Shown here: piece by piece, positions 16,090 to 23,825 of the stretch
How positions within the stretch are numbered: the stretch's first letter is position 1
How the letters are laid out: each line of letters starts with the position of its first letter
From: Paenibacillus xylanexedens
GTDB taxonomy: Bacteria > Bacillota > Bacilli > Paenibacillales > Paenibacillaceae
DNA: 64,000 nt
Assembly (NCBI RefSeq): GCF_007676705.1
Contig: NZ_VEBF01000001.1
Coordinates: 620,001-684,000 of the forward strand
Direction of reading: 5' to 3'
Position numbers and translations under genes: made by a program
The notes under the pieces: generated by a model
Seen by the model: the letters and a program-made list of their open reading frames with translations, nothing else
Told to the model about the DNA's origin: nothing
The model's database searches: none

Positions 16090-16275
16090 CGATAACGTTC
16101 TTGTATTCACAACGTCGAAAAGGCTTAAACTGCTTAAGTAGTCAGGCAAAGCGACTAAAGTGCTGGGTGGCTCTGCCACTTAGCCTTGTAGATGTGTCCA
16201 CCTGAGCCCTCTTCTCCGAAATGCCTCAAGTGGACCGAGGGCCGAAGGGCTCGAAGCGTGAATACTGTGTTATGT
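16090..16275 (-). repeat. attC-like site 18 (enlarged arm)
   Basis: 186 bp. Left box CGATAAC, right box GTTATGT (16269-16275), with the inner stem GTATTCACA/CGTGAATAC. The first arm is enlarged (AAGGCTTAA...TTAGCCTT with nested hairpins). Later arms are GTCCACCTGA...CAAGTGGAC and GGGCCGAAGGGCTC. Confidence 0.8.
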
Positions 16276-16303
16276 GGTGTCATGTGCCTTCTTCGAATCT
16301 ACT

Positions 16304-16795
16304 TTAAATTGTTTTTCCATGTTCTTTAAGATAGTATTTAATCCCTGCACGGTCAACATCGGAAAATAGTAAAGGATCTTTATTCATCAAGTTGGCAAGA
16401 TGATTTACCGAAACCCATCTGACATCCGCTGAATCATCACCATTATTTAATAACTCACCATCTGCTTTACATCTAAAATAATATCCAACTGAATCTATTG
16501 GTCCCATTGTTGTCTGATATGCAGCAAACGGTTTCACACATTCGACTACAAAATCCGTACTGCTATCACTTGTATCTATTCTGCTTTCTTCTCCCTCAAT
16601 CTCATAAACATCAAGTCCAGTCTCCTCTTTGACTTCCCTACGGAGAGCTGCTGTTAAAGATTCATACATCTCTATCCTTGCACCTGGAAGTTCAATTTTC
16701 TTTGGAGCGCCAGGTTTGTTTCTATCTTGAACAACAATTTCAATTTCGTTATTAACATATCTTTCAATTATTGCCCTCGAATTAACGAAAAACAT
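16304..16795 (-). CDS. Nudix hydrolase
   Basis: A 163-residue protein with a Nudix box GARIEMYESLTAALRREV followed by KEETGL at about residues 41-63, binding Mg through its glutamates. A second Nudix protein of the array (the other is at 10,590); the two differ clearly outside the box. The start is set at ATG 16795, eight bases after GGAGG; an ATG five codons upstream lies within the ribosome site itself. Leading cassette of the array, hence the one nearest any former integration/promoter point. Substrate not predictable. Confidence 0.87.
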   Translation of the reverse strand: MFFVNSRAIIERYVNNEIEIVVQDRNKPGAPKKIELPGARIEMYESLTAALRREVKEETGLDVYEIEGEESRIDTSDSSTDFVVECVKPFAAYQTTMGPIDSVGYYFRCKADGELLNNGDDSADVRWVSVNHLANLMNKDPLLFSDVDRAGIKYYLKEHGKTI

Positions 16796-16841
16796 AAGAG
16801 TGTCCTCCATCTTTTTGGGTTTTAAATTTGCACATGATTTC

Positions 16842-16950
16842 CGATAACATCATATATACGAACTTCGTAAATACCTCTCTTTTTAACGAATATCCGAACT
16901 ACTTATAATATAACCCATATTAATCCATCTGCGAAGTCACGAACATACTC
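16842..16950. other. Leading end of cassette array, half site
   Basis: Box CGATAAC at 16842-16848 has the same left flank (GATTTC) as sites 17 and 18 and is followed by ATATATACGAAC, reminiscent of the left inner stem of site 15. No matching right half or internal arms were found before 16,950. This is either a truncated attC-like site or the attI-like attachment point. The rest to 16,950 holds nothing recognisable; in particular there is no divergent integrase. Confidence 0.5.
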
Positions 16951-17031
16951 AAAAAAAGCAGCCCCAGTGCGAACTGCTCCATTCGTTAGAAGAGACTAAC
17001 CTGTTGGATGCAGTTTAACATTTGGGCTGCT
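16951..17031 (-). terminator. Rho-independent-like terminator of oxidoreductase operon
   Basis: AGCAGCCC (16957-16964) pairs with GGGCTGCT (17024-17031) around a 59-base loop with an internal GTTA/TAAC hairpin. On the minus strand a run of seven T follows. It would end transcription from 18,204 before the cassette array. Confidence 0.6.
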
Positions 17032-17106
17032 CTTTCTTCACTCAACAATAGAAGAATTACCATTAACCTTCAGTAATCAACCTTTCCTCCCCTTCACCTA
17101 AAATAT

Positions 17107-18204
17107 CTACTTCGCTCCGCTACTCCACACCACGCGCTCGCTCATCGCTTTATGTTGTGCAATCAGGCAGAGTTCTGCCGCTTTGAATGCATGTTCCTGT
17201 GTCATGGCGGTCTCGGTCCGGTCCAGACAATCGCGAATGAGTTGGCCGAAGAACGGGTAACCGACCTTGCCTTTTACATTATAGCGGTACTCTCCTTCAT
17301 GATTGACCAGGTACACCTGATCCCCCTGAGGTTCCCTTGCGATGTCGATATACTTCCGCAGCTCGATATAACCGTCCGTTCCCAGAATAACTGTACGCCC
17401 ATCGCCCCATGTGCCCAGACCATCCGGTGTGAACCAGTCCACTCGGAAGTAACCGGACGCTCCGTTGTCACCAATCAGAGAAGCTTCGCCGAAGTCTTCC
17501 AGTTCCGGGAACTGTGGGTGATTGAAGTTATGCACACGACTGAACCCTACCTCAGCGTCCGTACATGATGCAAACGTCAGAAATTGTTCGATCTGGTGAC
17601 TCCCGATATCACAGAGAATGCCGCCATACTGCTCATGCTTGAAGAACCAGTCGGGTCTTCCTCCGGCATTTAAGCGATGCGGGCCTGTACCCATAACTTG
17701 CACTACTTTGCCGATTGCCCCTTGTTCAATGAGCTGCCCCGCATAGATCGCACTTTCTACATGCAGTCGTTCACTGTAATACACCATATACTTTTTGCCC
17801 GTTCGCTTCACTTCTTCTCGTGCAAGCTTTAATTGCTCCAGCGTGGTAAATGGGGCTTTGTCTGTAAAATAATCCTTGCCTGCGGCCAGAACTCTCATGC
17901 CAAGCGGCGCACGATCTGAAGTGATCGCTGCACTTGCCACCAGCAACACCTCATCATCTGCAAGCACCTCTGCTTCAGATCCAGCAACTTGAGCCTGTGG
18001 GAACTGCTTCTGAAATGCCGCTACCTTCGCCGGGTCTGGATCATATACCCACTTGAGGGTAGCTCCAGCCTCCAACAATCCCCCAACCATGCCGTAAATA
18101 TGCCCGTGATCCAGCGCAACAGCAGCAATCGTGAACTCACCCGGACCACATACGACCTCTTTGGTAACACTTTTTGGTGCATAAAACATCCCGTCTTTAG
18201 CCAT
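17107..18204 (-). CDS. Gfo/Idh/MocA family oxidoreductase
   Basis: A 365-residue NAD(P)-dependent sugar or polyol dehydrogenase. The N-terminal Rossmann part contains FTIAAVALDHGHIYGMVGGL; the catalytic-domain Lys is in DKAPF (near residue 114), replacing the usual EKP; GGILCDIGSHQIEQFL supplies the conserved GG-x-DIGxH motif. The start ATG 18204 follows AAGGATGGG. It is last of three related minus-strand genes (isomerase 19,620, oxidoreductase 18,451), with a 190-bp repeat between it and its neighbour. Probably carbohydrate or inositol catabolism; substrate unknown. Confidence 0.85.
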   Translation of the reverse strand: MAKDGMFYAPKSVTKEVVCGPGEFTIAAVALDHGHIYGMVGGLLEAGATLKWVYDPDPAKVAAFQKQFPQAQVAGSEAEVLADDEVLLVASAAITSDRAPLGMRVLAAGKDYFTDKAPFTTLEQLKLAREEVKRTGKKYMVYYSERLHVESAIYAGQLIEQGAIGKVVQVMGTGPHRLNAGGRPDWFFKHEQYGGILCDIGSHQIEQFLTFASCTDAEVGFSRVHNFNHPQFPELEDFGEASLIGDNGASGYFRVDWFTPDGLGTWGDGRTVILGTDGYIELRKYIDIAREPQGDQVYLVNHEGEYRYNVKGKVGYPFFGQLIRDCLDRTETAMTQEHAFKAAELCLIAQHKAMSERVVWSSGAK

Positions 18205-18249
18205 GTCATCCCATCCTTATTATAAAATTTTGATTACAATGAACTCGTC

Positions 18250-18439
18250 TATATAAGCTGAACTAGAGATTATTAACACAGACACTACGATGACAGAATA
18301 ACCTTCCAATCGCTGTTATCCCCAGATTTTTTGATTCCCTTTTCCAAAGGGGAAAATCCGGAGATAAAGGCGAACGCTTCGCTTTCCAGGTTTTTTCTGT
18401 CCTCTCCGTTACGTGTAAATGATTAGTTCAACTTATATA
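18250..18439. repeat. 190-bp MITE-like element with terminal inverted repeats
   Basis: The ends TATATAAGCTGAACTA (18250-18265) and TAGTTCAACTTATATA (18424-18439) are inverted copies with one mismatch. No coding capacity inside; it contains TTCCCTTTTCCAAAGGGGAA, itself partly palindromic. It fills the gap between two oxidoreductase genes and leaves room for a terminator or processing site. Confidence 0.6.
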
Positions 18440-18450
18440 ACAAATCGTCT

Positions 18451-19623
18451 TCATTTAAACGTCTGACTCAGATCAGCAGGTTGACTGCCACTGAATGCCT
18501 TGTCTTTCTTCGTCGTTGAACCAGCAATGCGTTCCTGCAGATGCTCATAGAACAGATCCTCATCGATCGGTAGATCCACCCAGTTATCCGTCCAGGTGGA
18601 CAGCAACATAGCGTTCGACAATGTCAATCCGTGTATACCATCCTCACCGGGAGCAATAAGTGGTGCGCCTGTACGAATCGCATCAACCCAGTTGCGAATC
18701 AGACCCGGGTGCCCCGTTTCCACACCTGTAATCGGGATTTCACACTTCCAGCATTCTGGCTGTCCAAAACCTCCGGTAAACCGCTGATTGAATTCAGGTT
18801 CAGATTCCCGAAGTCGCCAGAACGTAAGTTTTCCGTCTTCGATCACGATTTTACCTCGGTCTCCGTTGACCTCAAATCGGTTCGTACCCGGTGCTTCACC
18901 AGTAGTCGTTACAAAGACACCTGTTGCTCCATTTTCATACTCTACATAAGCTGTTACATCATCTTCCACTTCAATGTTCCGATACTTGCCAAACGAACAG
19001 AAAGCACGCATTCGCACCGGCATCATGCCGATGGTCCACTGCCACAGATCCAGTTGATGGGGGTCTTGGTTAATCAGTACACCGCCACCCTCACCTGCCC
19101 AAGTTGCCCGCCAGCCGCCGGAATCATAGTAACTTTGGGATCGATACCAGTTCGTAATAATCCAGTTGGTGCGCCGTACCTCTCCTAGTTCTCCCGAAGC
19201 GATTAAGTCTCTCAGTTTAATGTAGAGTGGGTTGGTCCGCTGGTTGTACATCATGGAAAAGACTTTGCCACTGGCTGCGGCCGCTTCATTCATCTTGCGT
19301 ACCTGTTTCGTATACACGCCGGCTGGCTTCTCAATCATGACATGCAAGCCATGCTGGAACGCCTGAATGGCTTGTTCCGGGTGATCATAGTGCGGCGTTG
19401 CAATAATGACTGCATCAATCGTACCCGAAGCCATCATCTGCTCAGCATCCTGCCAATAGGTGACCGTTGCCGGAAGATGACTGGATACCCAGCTCTCCAT
19501 CTCTCTTCTTACATCACATACGGCGACCAGCTCTGCACCGGGTACTTCTCCAGCCACCAACGTTCTGGCATGTGCTGCTCCCATGTTTCCTATACCAATC
19601 ACCGCTACTCGTACGATACTCAT
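18451..19623 (-). CDS. Gfo/Idh/MocA family oxidoreductase
   Basis: A 390-residue dehydrogenase. The Rossmann motif GIGNMG is at residues 10-15, EKPAGV supplies the conserved Lys near residue 99, and GGVLINQDPHQLDLWQW the substrate/cofactor-proximal DPHQ motif. The start codon overlaps the stop of the upstream isomerase gene (ATGA), so the two are translationally coupled. The C-terminal Lys/Ser-rich tail is dispensable-looking. With the isomerase it probably oxidises and converts a sugar or inositol derivative; the exact substrate is unknown. Confidence 0.88.
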   Translation of the reverse strand: MSIVRVAVIGIGNMGAAHARTLVAGEVPGAELVAVCDVRREMESWVSSHLPATVTYWQDAEQMMASGTIDAVIIATPHYDHPEQAIQAFQHGLHVMIEKPAGVYTKQVRKMNEAAAASGKVFSMMYNQRTNPLYIKLRDLIASGELGEVRRTNWIITNWYRSQSYYDSGGWRATWAGEGGGVLINQDPHQLDLWQWTIGMMPVRMRAFCSFGKYRNIEVEDDVTAYVEYENGATGVFVTTTGEAPGTNRFEVNGDRGKIVIEDGKLTFWRLRESEPEFNQRFTGGFGQPECWKCEIPITGVETGHPGLIRNWVDAIRTGAPLIAPGEDGIHGLTLSNAMLLSTWTDNWVDLPIDEDLFYEHLQERIAGSTTKKDKAFSGSQPADLSQTFK

Positions 19624-20534
19624 GACTGCTCCTCCTCGTCCACACGACGCTCAATTTCGGCGAAAACGTCTGCAAAATGCTGTAACATCGCCTTGGATTC
19701 CAAGGCACCACTAAAGTCCTCAATTCCGTAGTATCCGTCATATCCGACGGCTTTCAGATCCCGGAACATCTGTACCCAATCCACCATGCCTTCAGTCAAC
19801 GGCGTCCAGTGACATTTCCAGGCTGTATTCAGAGCCACTCCGCTGCTCTTCTCAGTCACATTAGCCTTTTGCGAATCTTTCCCTTCTGGTTCAAACCACC
19901 CGGCATTCTTCACATGCACATGAGCCAGATAAGGGCCCAATAACTCAAGTCCCATCCGATGATTCTCGTATCCTTCATGTACCATGTTCCCTGGATCGTA
20001 CAGTACACCAACATGCTGCGGGTCCAGCGATTGCACAAGTCGATAGGCCAGCGAAGCTGTCGGTGCAATCGTCTGATGATGCGTCTCTACAAGGGCCTTG
20101 ATCTTGTACTGTTTGGCTAGGTCCTGTACTTCACTCAGATAATGAACGGCTTTACGATACAACTCAGGATAGCTGGTCTTGCGATCATATCCGGGAACCC
20201 CCACACGCATCATAGATGCTCCCAATCCAGCCGCAGCCTGAAACGCCTGCTCTGTAGCAGACAGATCTCCACAGTTCAGATACGGTACGAGTGCAATGGA
20301 TCTTCTACCTTGGCTTACCGCCGCTTCACGGAAAACAGGAATCTGTTCCTCCCAGCGACTTGGATCTACCGAGCATCGATTATTTCTCCAGTAAGAAGGT
20401 TCCTCGGATATCGCTTCTTCAGGAACTCCGCGAAAACGCCACTCGATTCCATCGATCCCGGCTGCTGCTGCAGCTGATGCCAACTCTTCTGCATTCAAAT
20501 CTGGGGTAGCTACGGTGAATACAGACAATTTCAT
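19620..20534 (-). CDS. Sugar phosphate isomerase/epimerase (AP endonuclease 2-type TIM barrel)
   Basis: A 304-residue TIM-barrel protein: MKLSVFTVATPDLN at strand 1, ALVETHHQT (catalytic Glu/His), VGVLYDPGNMVHEG (metal-binding Asp) and YYGIEDFSG near the end, as in xylose isomerase-like/IolE/IolI proteins. It likely isomerises or epimerises a keto-sugar or inosose. AAGGAG lies eleven bases before ATG 20534. First gene of a three-gene operon with two dehydrogenases, ending at the terminator near 16,990. Confidence 0.85.
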   Translation of the reverse strand: MKLSVFTVATPDLNAEELASAAAAAGIDGIEWRFRGVPEEAISEEPSYWRNNRCSVDPSRWEEQIPVFREAAVSQGRRSIALVPYLNCGDLSATEQAFQAAAGLGASMMRVGVPGYDRKTSYPELYRKAVHYLSEVQDLAKQYKIKALVETHHQTIAPTASLAYRLVQSLDPQHVGVLYDPGNMVHEGYENHRMGLELLGPYLAHVHVKNAGWFEPEGKDSQKANVTEKSSGVALNTAWKCHWTPLTEGMVDWVQMFRDLKAVGYDGYYGIEDFSGALESKAMLQHFADVFAEIERRVDEEEQS

Positions 20535-20703
20535 CTATGTTCCATCTCCTTATGTAAACGTATTCAATTCATGTCGTAAAGGCATTGTATCACCACACTG
20601 AACGTGACCATAGGGGAAAACGCCAACAGATGAATGACAGATAACGAACAGAGCACATTCCCCATTCAGAGATAACTCCCAAGAGATGAAATGACCATAA
20701 AGT
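20535..20703. other. Intergenic, nothing recognised
   Basis: Upstream region of the isomerase operon. It probably holds its promoter, but no clear -35/-10 pair with good spacing could be picked by eye. Confidence 0.4.
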
Positions 20704-20752
20704 CAAAAAGACACCCCTGAAACAGAATCCGCTTCTGTTCAAAGATGCCTTT
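20704..20752 (-). terminator. Terminator of YfcE-like phosphodiesterase gene
   Basis: The stem AACAGAA/TTCTGTT, extended by AAAG-CA/TG-CTTT, is followed on the minus strand by TTTTT. Confidence 0.75.
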
Positions 20753-20785
20753 TAAACGTTTATAGTTAGTAACCCGCAAATTTCT

Positions 20786-21283
20786 CTAATCCCGGTCAAA
20801 GAACACATGCTCAGCCTGTATTTTACCCTGATCGATCGTCATAATCCCGAATGAATATTGTTTTTGAAAACGCCGATCCGTAGGCGATCCAGGATTAAAT
20901 ACCAACATGTTGTCTACGGTATGCATCACCGGAATGTGTGAATGTCCATAGATCACAGCATCCACCCGTTGGCCTGCAAAGGTATGAATCGCATTCTGCT
21001 CCGTACCCTTTGAGCCTTGATGACCATGAACAAGACCCAGACGAAGTCCCTCTACTTCAACAATGCGGGAATACCCGAGTTTTTCAGCGATTTCAGACGG
21101 GTCCGTATTACCTGCTACCCCTTCAACCGGTGCATACTCACTAAGCAATGGGTGTACACTCCAATCCGACCAGTCACCAGCATGAAGAATGAGATCGGCA
21201 CTCGGCAGTACATCAAGAAGCCGCGCAGGTAACTTGCGTGATTTTCGTGAACAATGCGTGTCGGAGATGACTACAATTTTCAT
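20786..21283 (-). CDS. YfcE-type metallophosphoesterase
   Basis: A 165-residue calcineurin-like phosphodiesterase: motif I VVISDTHC (Asp, His), motif II LILHAGDW, motif III GNTD, then LVHGHQGS and IYGHSHIPV, which together bind two metals. It hydrolyses phosphodiesters; paralogues act on small substrates such as bis-p-nitrophenyl phosphate in vitro. The start ATG 21283 follows GGAAAGGTGGG. In Bacillus the homologue (YsnB) sits beside housekeeping genes; here it is alone with its own terminator. Confidence 0.9.
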   Translation of the reverse strand: MKIVVISDTHCSRKSRKLPARLLDVLPSADLILHAGDWSDWSVHPLLSEYAPVEGVAGNTDPSEIAEKLGYSRIVEVEGLRLGLVHGHQGSKGTEQNAIHTFAGQRVDAVIYGHSHIPVMHTVDNMLVFNPGSPTDRRFQKQYSFGIMTIDQGKIQAEHVFFDRD

Positions 21284-21320
21284 ATGACAACCCACCTTTC
21301 CTTTAAGTCTTTACTACAAT

Positions 21321-21755
21321 TTACTCTGTCTGCGATGAGACAGCTTGCATCTGGGAACTGGAACGCTCCATATCTTCAAGCGTAATGGATGCGAAGAACT
21401 GCTCTACCTTGGCCTCGGCAACCTGATACAGATTAGTCAGCAGGCTGTCAATATGCAAGCCCACCTCACAATCCGGGTTACAATTACCATGAATCGGGAA
21501 CAGTGGCCCTTCATCCTTGGCAGCCTGATAGATCATGGCTAATGTGATTTCACTTGATGGCTTCGCCAGATAGAAGCCTCTTGTTCCAGGAGAAGAGTTC
21601 ACTAATCCTGCCTTTTTCAGCCCGCCCAGAATACGTCTGACGACGACAGGGTTGGTATTCACGCTACCTGCGATATGTGCAGACGTGATTCGTTCAGGCG
21701 CGCTGAGTGACAATAACAACAGACAATGCACACTGACCGAAAAATGAGTACTCAT
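21321..21755 (-). CDS. Rrf2 family transcriptional regulator
   Basis: A 144-residue winged-helix protein beginning HFSVSVHCLLLLSLS, with ITSAHIAGSVNTNPVVVRRI as the recognition region and GLVNSSPGTRGFYLAKP as the wing. Residues CNPDC (about 93-97) could bind a metal or Fe-S cluster, but the spacing differs from IscR. Resembles the YwnA/YwgB branch. A single gene, so its target is unknown; it may control itself or nearby genes. Confidence 0.85.
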   Translation of the reverse strand: MSTHFSVSVHCLLLLSLSAPERITSAHIAGSVNTNPVVVRRILGGLKKAGLVNSSPGTRGFYLAKPSSEITLAMIYQAAKDEGPLFPIHGNCNPDCEVGLHIDSLLTNLYQVAEAKVEQFFASITLEDMERSSSQMQAVSSQTE

Positions 21756-21797
21756 GATTAACCACCTTTATTTAATATCATCTCAGACATACTCACA

Positions 21798-22175
21798 TTA
21801 TTCAGAGAACAGATCCTGTTCGGGACGTGCTCTGATCTTGAGTTGTCGCACACTGTATTCCAGTTGTTTCACAATATCATCCAGCTGTTTACGATCAATC
21901 TTGGTCGGATCTTCCACCGGTTTCGCGGACGATTTGAGATCCCGAATCGTTAACTGCTGTTCTTGCCATTTGTCCATCAGATCTGCAATATTGGCATAGA
22001 AACGTTCGTAATCTTTGATGACCAGATCAAGATAAGCATCCACCTCATCCGGATCATAACCACGAAGTTTATAATTGAATTGTTTTTCATGAATCGATAA
22101 CGCATCTAGCTGTACACCCAATTGTTTGAACAATTGTCTTTGTTTATCCAATCTTCGTTTCATATGTTCATCCAT
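21798..22175 (-). CDS. DivIVA/GpsB-like domain protein
   Basis: A 125-residue protein. QFNYKLRGYDPDEVDAYLDL (about residues 34-53) is the membrane-binding DivIVA N-terminal motif, followed by coiled-coil helices (residues 60-115). Shorter than DivIVA, it fits a GpsB-like or uncharacterised DivIVA-domain protein acting at the division site or septum. The start ATG 22175 lies eight bases after GGAGG. Divergent to the yteA-like gene. Confidence 0.82.
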   Translation of the reverse strand: MDEHMKRRLDKQRQLFKQLGVQLDALSIHEKQFNYKLRGYDPDEVDAYLDLVIKDYERFYANIADLMDKWQEQQLTIRDLKSSAKPVEDPTKIDRKQLDDIVKQLEYSVRQLKIRARPEQDLFSE

Positions 22176-22375
22176 ATTGACAACCTCCATTATAAGCCAA
22201 GCCGTGCTTCCTTTTTCCAGTGAAAAATATACGGCATTTTCTCTCTCTATTTTTTATAACACATAATCCGTCAGATATAAAACGATACGACCCTTTTTCT
22301 GACGAAAATGATTGCTTTTCATCCAAATCGGGTAAGGACACACTACACCCCACAATGGGAAAGGAGCATGTCCTT

Positions 22376-22942
22376 ATGAGTACATTAACCCAAGATCAAC
22401 GTCAAGAACTGAAAAACGCCCTTTTGGAGCAACGCGAAAACTTGCAGCGTCATTTTGAATCCAGCATGGAAGACGGTGCTCCAGTCGAGTCGCTGAAAGA
22501 TTCAACCGGTGAGTTGTCCTCCTATGACAATCATCCGGCAGATGCCGGTACAGAAACATTTGAACGCAGCCGTGATCTTGCGATCGACGATACATTAACA
22601 GACGAATTCAATCAAGTGAACGACGCATTGGAACGTATGGAACAAGGTACATACGGAACCTGTGTAACGTGCGGAGAAGATATTCCTTTCGAACGCCTTG
22701 AGGCAATCCCATATACGGCTTACTGTATTGACGACACGCCTAACCGGGAGATCAGCAACGATCGGCCCGTTGAAGAAGAGGTCATGACCATGCCTCCAAG
22801 TGGTGCTGGAGAAGGAAGACAGCAGAACGCCGGCAAATTCGACAACGCGGATGCTTGGGAAGCAGTAGAAGAATATGGTACATCCAACTCCCCCGCAACC
22901 GCAGCCAAACGTGATGTGAAGGGCTATGATGAGAACATGTAA
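22376..22942 (+). CDS. yteA: YteA family DksA/TraR-type zinc-finger protein
   Basis: A 188-residue protein. The N-terminal coiled coil (QDQRQELKNALLEQRENLQR) is followed by ELSSYDNHPADAGTETFERS, a signature shared by YteA sporulation proteins. GTYGTCVTCGEDIPFERL then carries one CxxC of the DksA/TraR zinc finger; the second half (AYCIDDTP) has a single Cys, so zinc binding may be partial. Homologues interact with RNA polymerase. The start ATG 22376 is preceded by AAAGGAG. Confidence 0.85.
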   Translation: MSTLTQDQRQELKNALLEQRENLQRHFESSMEDGAPVESLKDSTGELSSYDNHPADAGTETFERSRDLAIDDTLTDEFNQVNDALERMEQGTYGTCVTCGEDIPFERLEAIPYTAYCIDDTPNREISNDRPVEEEVMTMPPSGAGEGRQQNAGKFDNADAWEAVEEYGTSNSPATAAKRDVKGYDENM

Positions 22943-23027
22943 CACCGTTATGAACTGAAACGGTAAGCGTCAAAATTGAATTCGATTCATTAGGATGCTC
23001 CACTATTAGCCTTTCTTGTCACGCATT

Positions 23028-23053
23028 AAAAAGCCGCCATTGGCGGCTTTTTC
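23028..23053. terminator. Bidirectional terminator
   Basis: AAAAAGCCGCC-att-GGCGGCTTTTT, a perfect stem with A and T runs on both sides, between the convergent yteA-like and ArsR-type genes. Confidence 0.92.
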
Positions 23054-23132
23054 TAGTTTTCTCCAAAGCAGTCTCTCACGTTTGCCTTTGCTTGCTTCCA
23101 GCGATAACGCTGAACCCCTATATTCTGTCCGT

Positions 23133-23825
23133 TTATTCTTCTGACCCACTGCCAGACGACGCAGATTCCTGCCGCTTAGAAACAGATCGAGACGTCTTCG
23201 AAGTTGATTTGGCCTTACCGGACGTAGCTTTCTTTTTCTCTTTTGCATCTGTCTTAGATGCAGGTATTTTCTCTAACGGTTTAGAGAGAGCAGAAAATAA
23301 CTGAAAGACCTCATGTTCCCCTTGATGATTCTCTTTCGCTGTATAGGGTTCACAGAGTTTAATGATATTTTTATACAACTGCTCTACTTCCTCACGGGTT
23401 GCATACAGCGTGATGTCCGAAAGAAACATCCGATCTTCGTTTTCCGCCTGATGCATGAATCGCTGACGACTCTGTTCAAACATCTCACTCAATAACTTGA
23501 GCGTTTCGGACCGAAACACCTGTTTCAATGGTGAGTTTTCCTTATCTTCATCTTCGTGACGAAGATGGATCTCTCCGGTGAATGGTTCGTAGTATTTCGC
23601 AATAATCCCATTAATCTCACGCGTGGAAACGATAGTAAGCAGACCGATTTTTTCCAACTTTTTCACATGATAGTGCACTTTGGCGGGCACCTCACCCATC
23701 TGATCGGCGATCTCTTTGACCGTAGAGGCCCTGCCCTGCTTATTAAACATATTCATAATCTGTATCCGATACGGATCGGAGTAGATTTTAATTTCTTCAA
23801 TTGTGGAAAGAACTTTGTGCTGCAT
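23133..23825 (-). CDS. ArsR-type winged-helix transcriptional regulator
   Basis: A 230-residue protein. The N-terminal winged helix (IYSDPYRIQIMNMF, VKEIADQMGEVPAKVHYHVK, LLTIVSTREINGIIAKYYE) is of the HTH_20/ArsR type. A helical middle region follows, then a low-complexity Lys/Ser-rich tail (residues about 190-230). Probably a repressor. The neighbouring MFS gene has a palindrome in its promoter region that could be its operator (inference). The start ATG 23825 follows GAGG by eight bases; an earlier in-frame ATG 12 codons upstream is possible. Confidence 0.82.
   Translation of the reverse strand: MQHKVLSTIEEIKIYSDPYRIQIMNMFNKQGRASTVKEIADQMGEVPAKVHYHVKKLEKIGLLTIVSTREINGIIAKYYEPFTGEIHLRHEDEDKENSPLKQVFRSETLKLLSEMFEQSRQRFMHQAENEDRMFLSDITLYATREEVEQLYKNIIKLCEPYTAKENHQGEHEVFQLFSALSKPLEKIPASKTDAKEKKKATSGKAKSTSKTSRSVSKRQESASSGSGSEE

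Larger units (their letters stand above)
1..16848 (-). mobile_element. Integron-like gene cassette array (integrase-less within window)
   Basis: Eighteen complete one-gene units, plus one cut by the window edge, all lie on the minus strand. Each is bounded by an imperfect dyad repeat with outer boxes RYYYAAC/GTTRRRY and an inner stem TATTCACG/CGTGAATA. Stop codons fall close to, or inside, the right-hand box, and start codons lie 20-60 bp from the left-hand box, as in compact cassettes. The opening box of each unit matches the terminal box of the same unit, for example GTTAGGCGAAATTAA at both ends of the 6,632-7,788 unit. Family knowledge: this is how attC-flanked cassettes look after insertion at G^TT. 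No tyrosine recombinase gene is present in the window. The leading end would be at about 16,848 and the array continues past position 1. The recombinase that built it is unknown. Confidence 0.8.

Noticed and set aside
311-16275. CRISPR array
   Set aside because: Repeats are long, variable dyads separated by whole genes of 400-1,200 bp, not short direct repeats with short spacers.
5201-16275. tRNA genes, because of the cloverleaf-like folding of the repeats
   Set aside because: No tRNA boxes (T-loop GTTCRANNC, acceptor or anticodon pattern) and stems vary in length; conserved ends are recombination-type boxes.
22595-22945. 116-codon minus-strand ORF opposite the yteA-like gene
   Set aside because: Shadow ORF; the plus-strand gene has a ribosome site, family motifs and a terminator.
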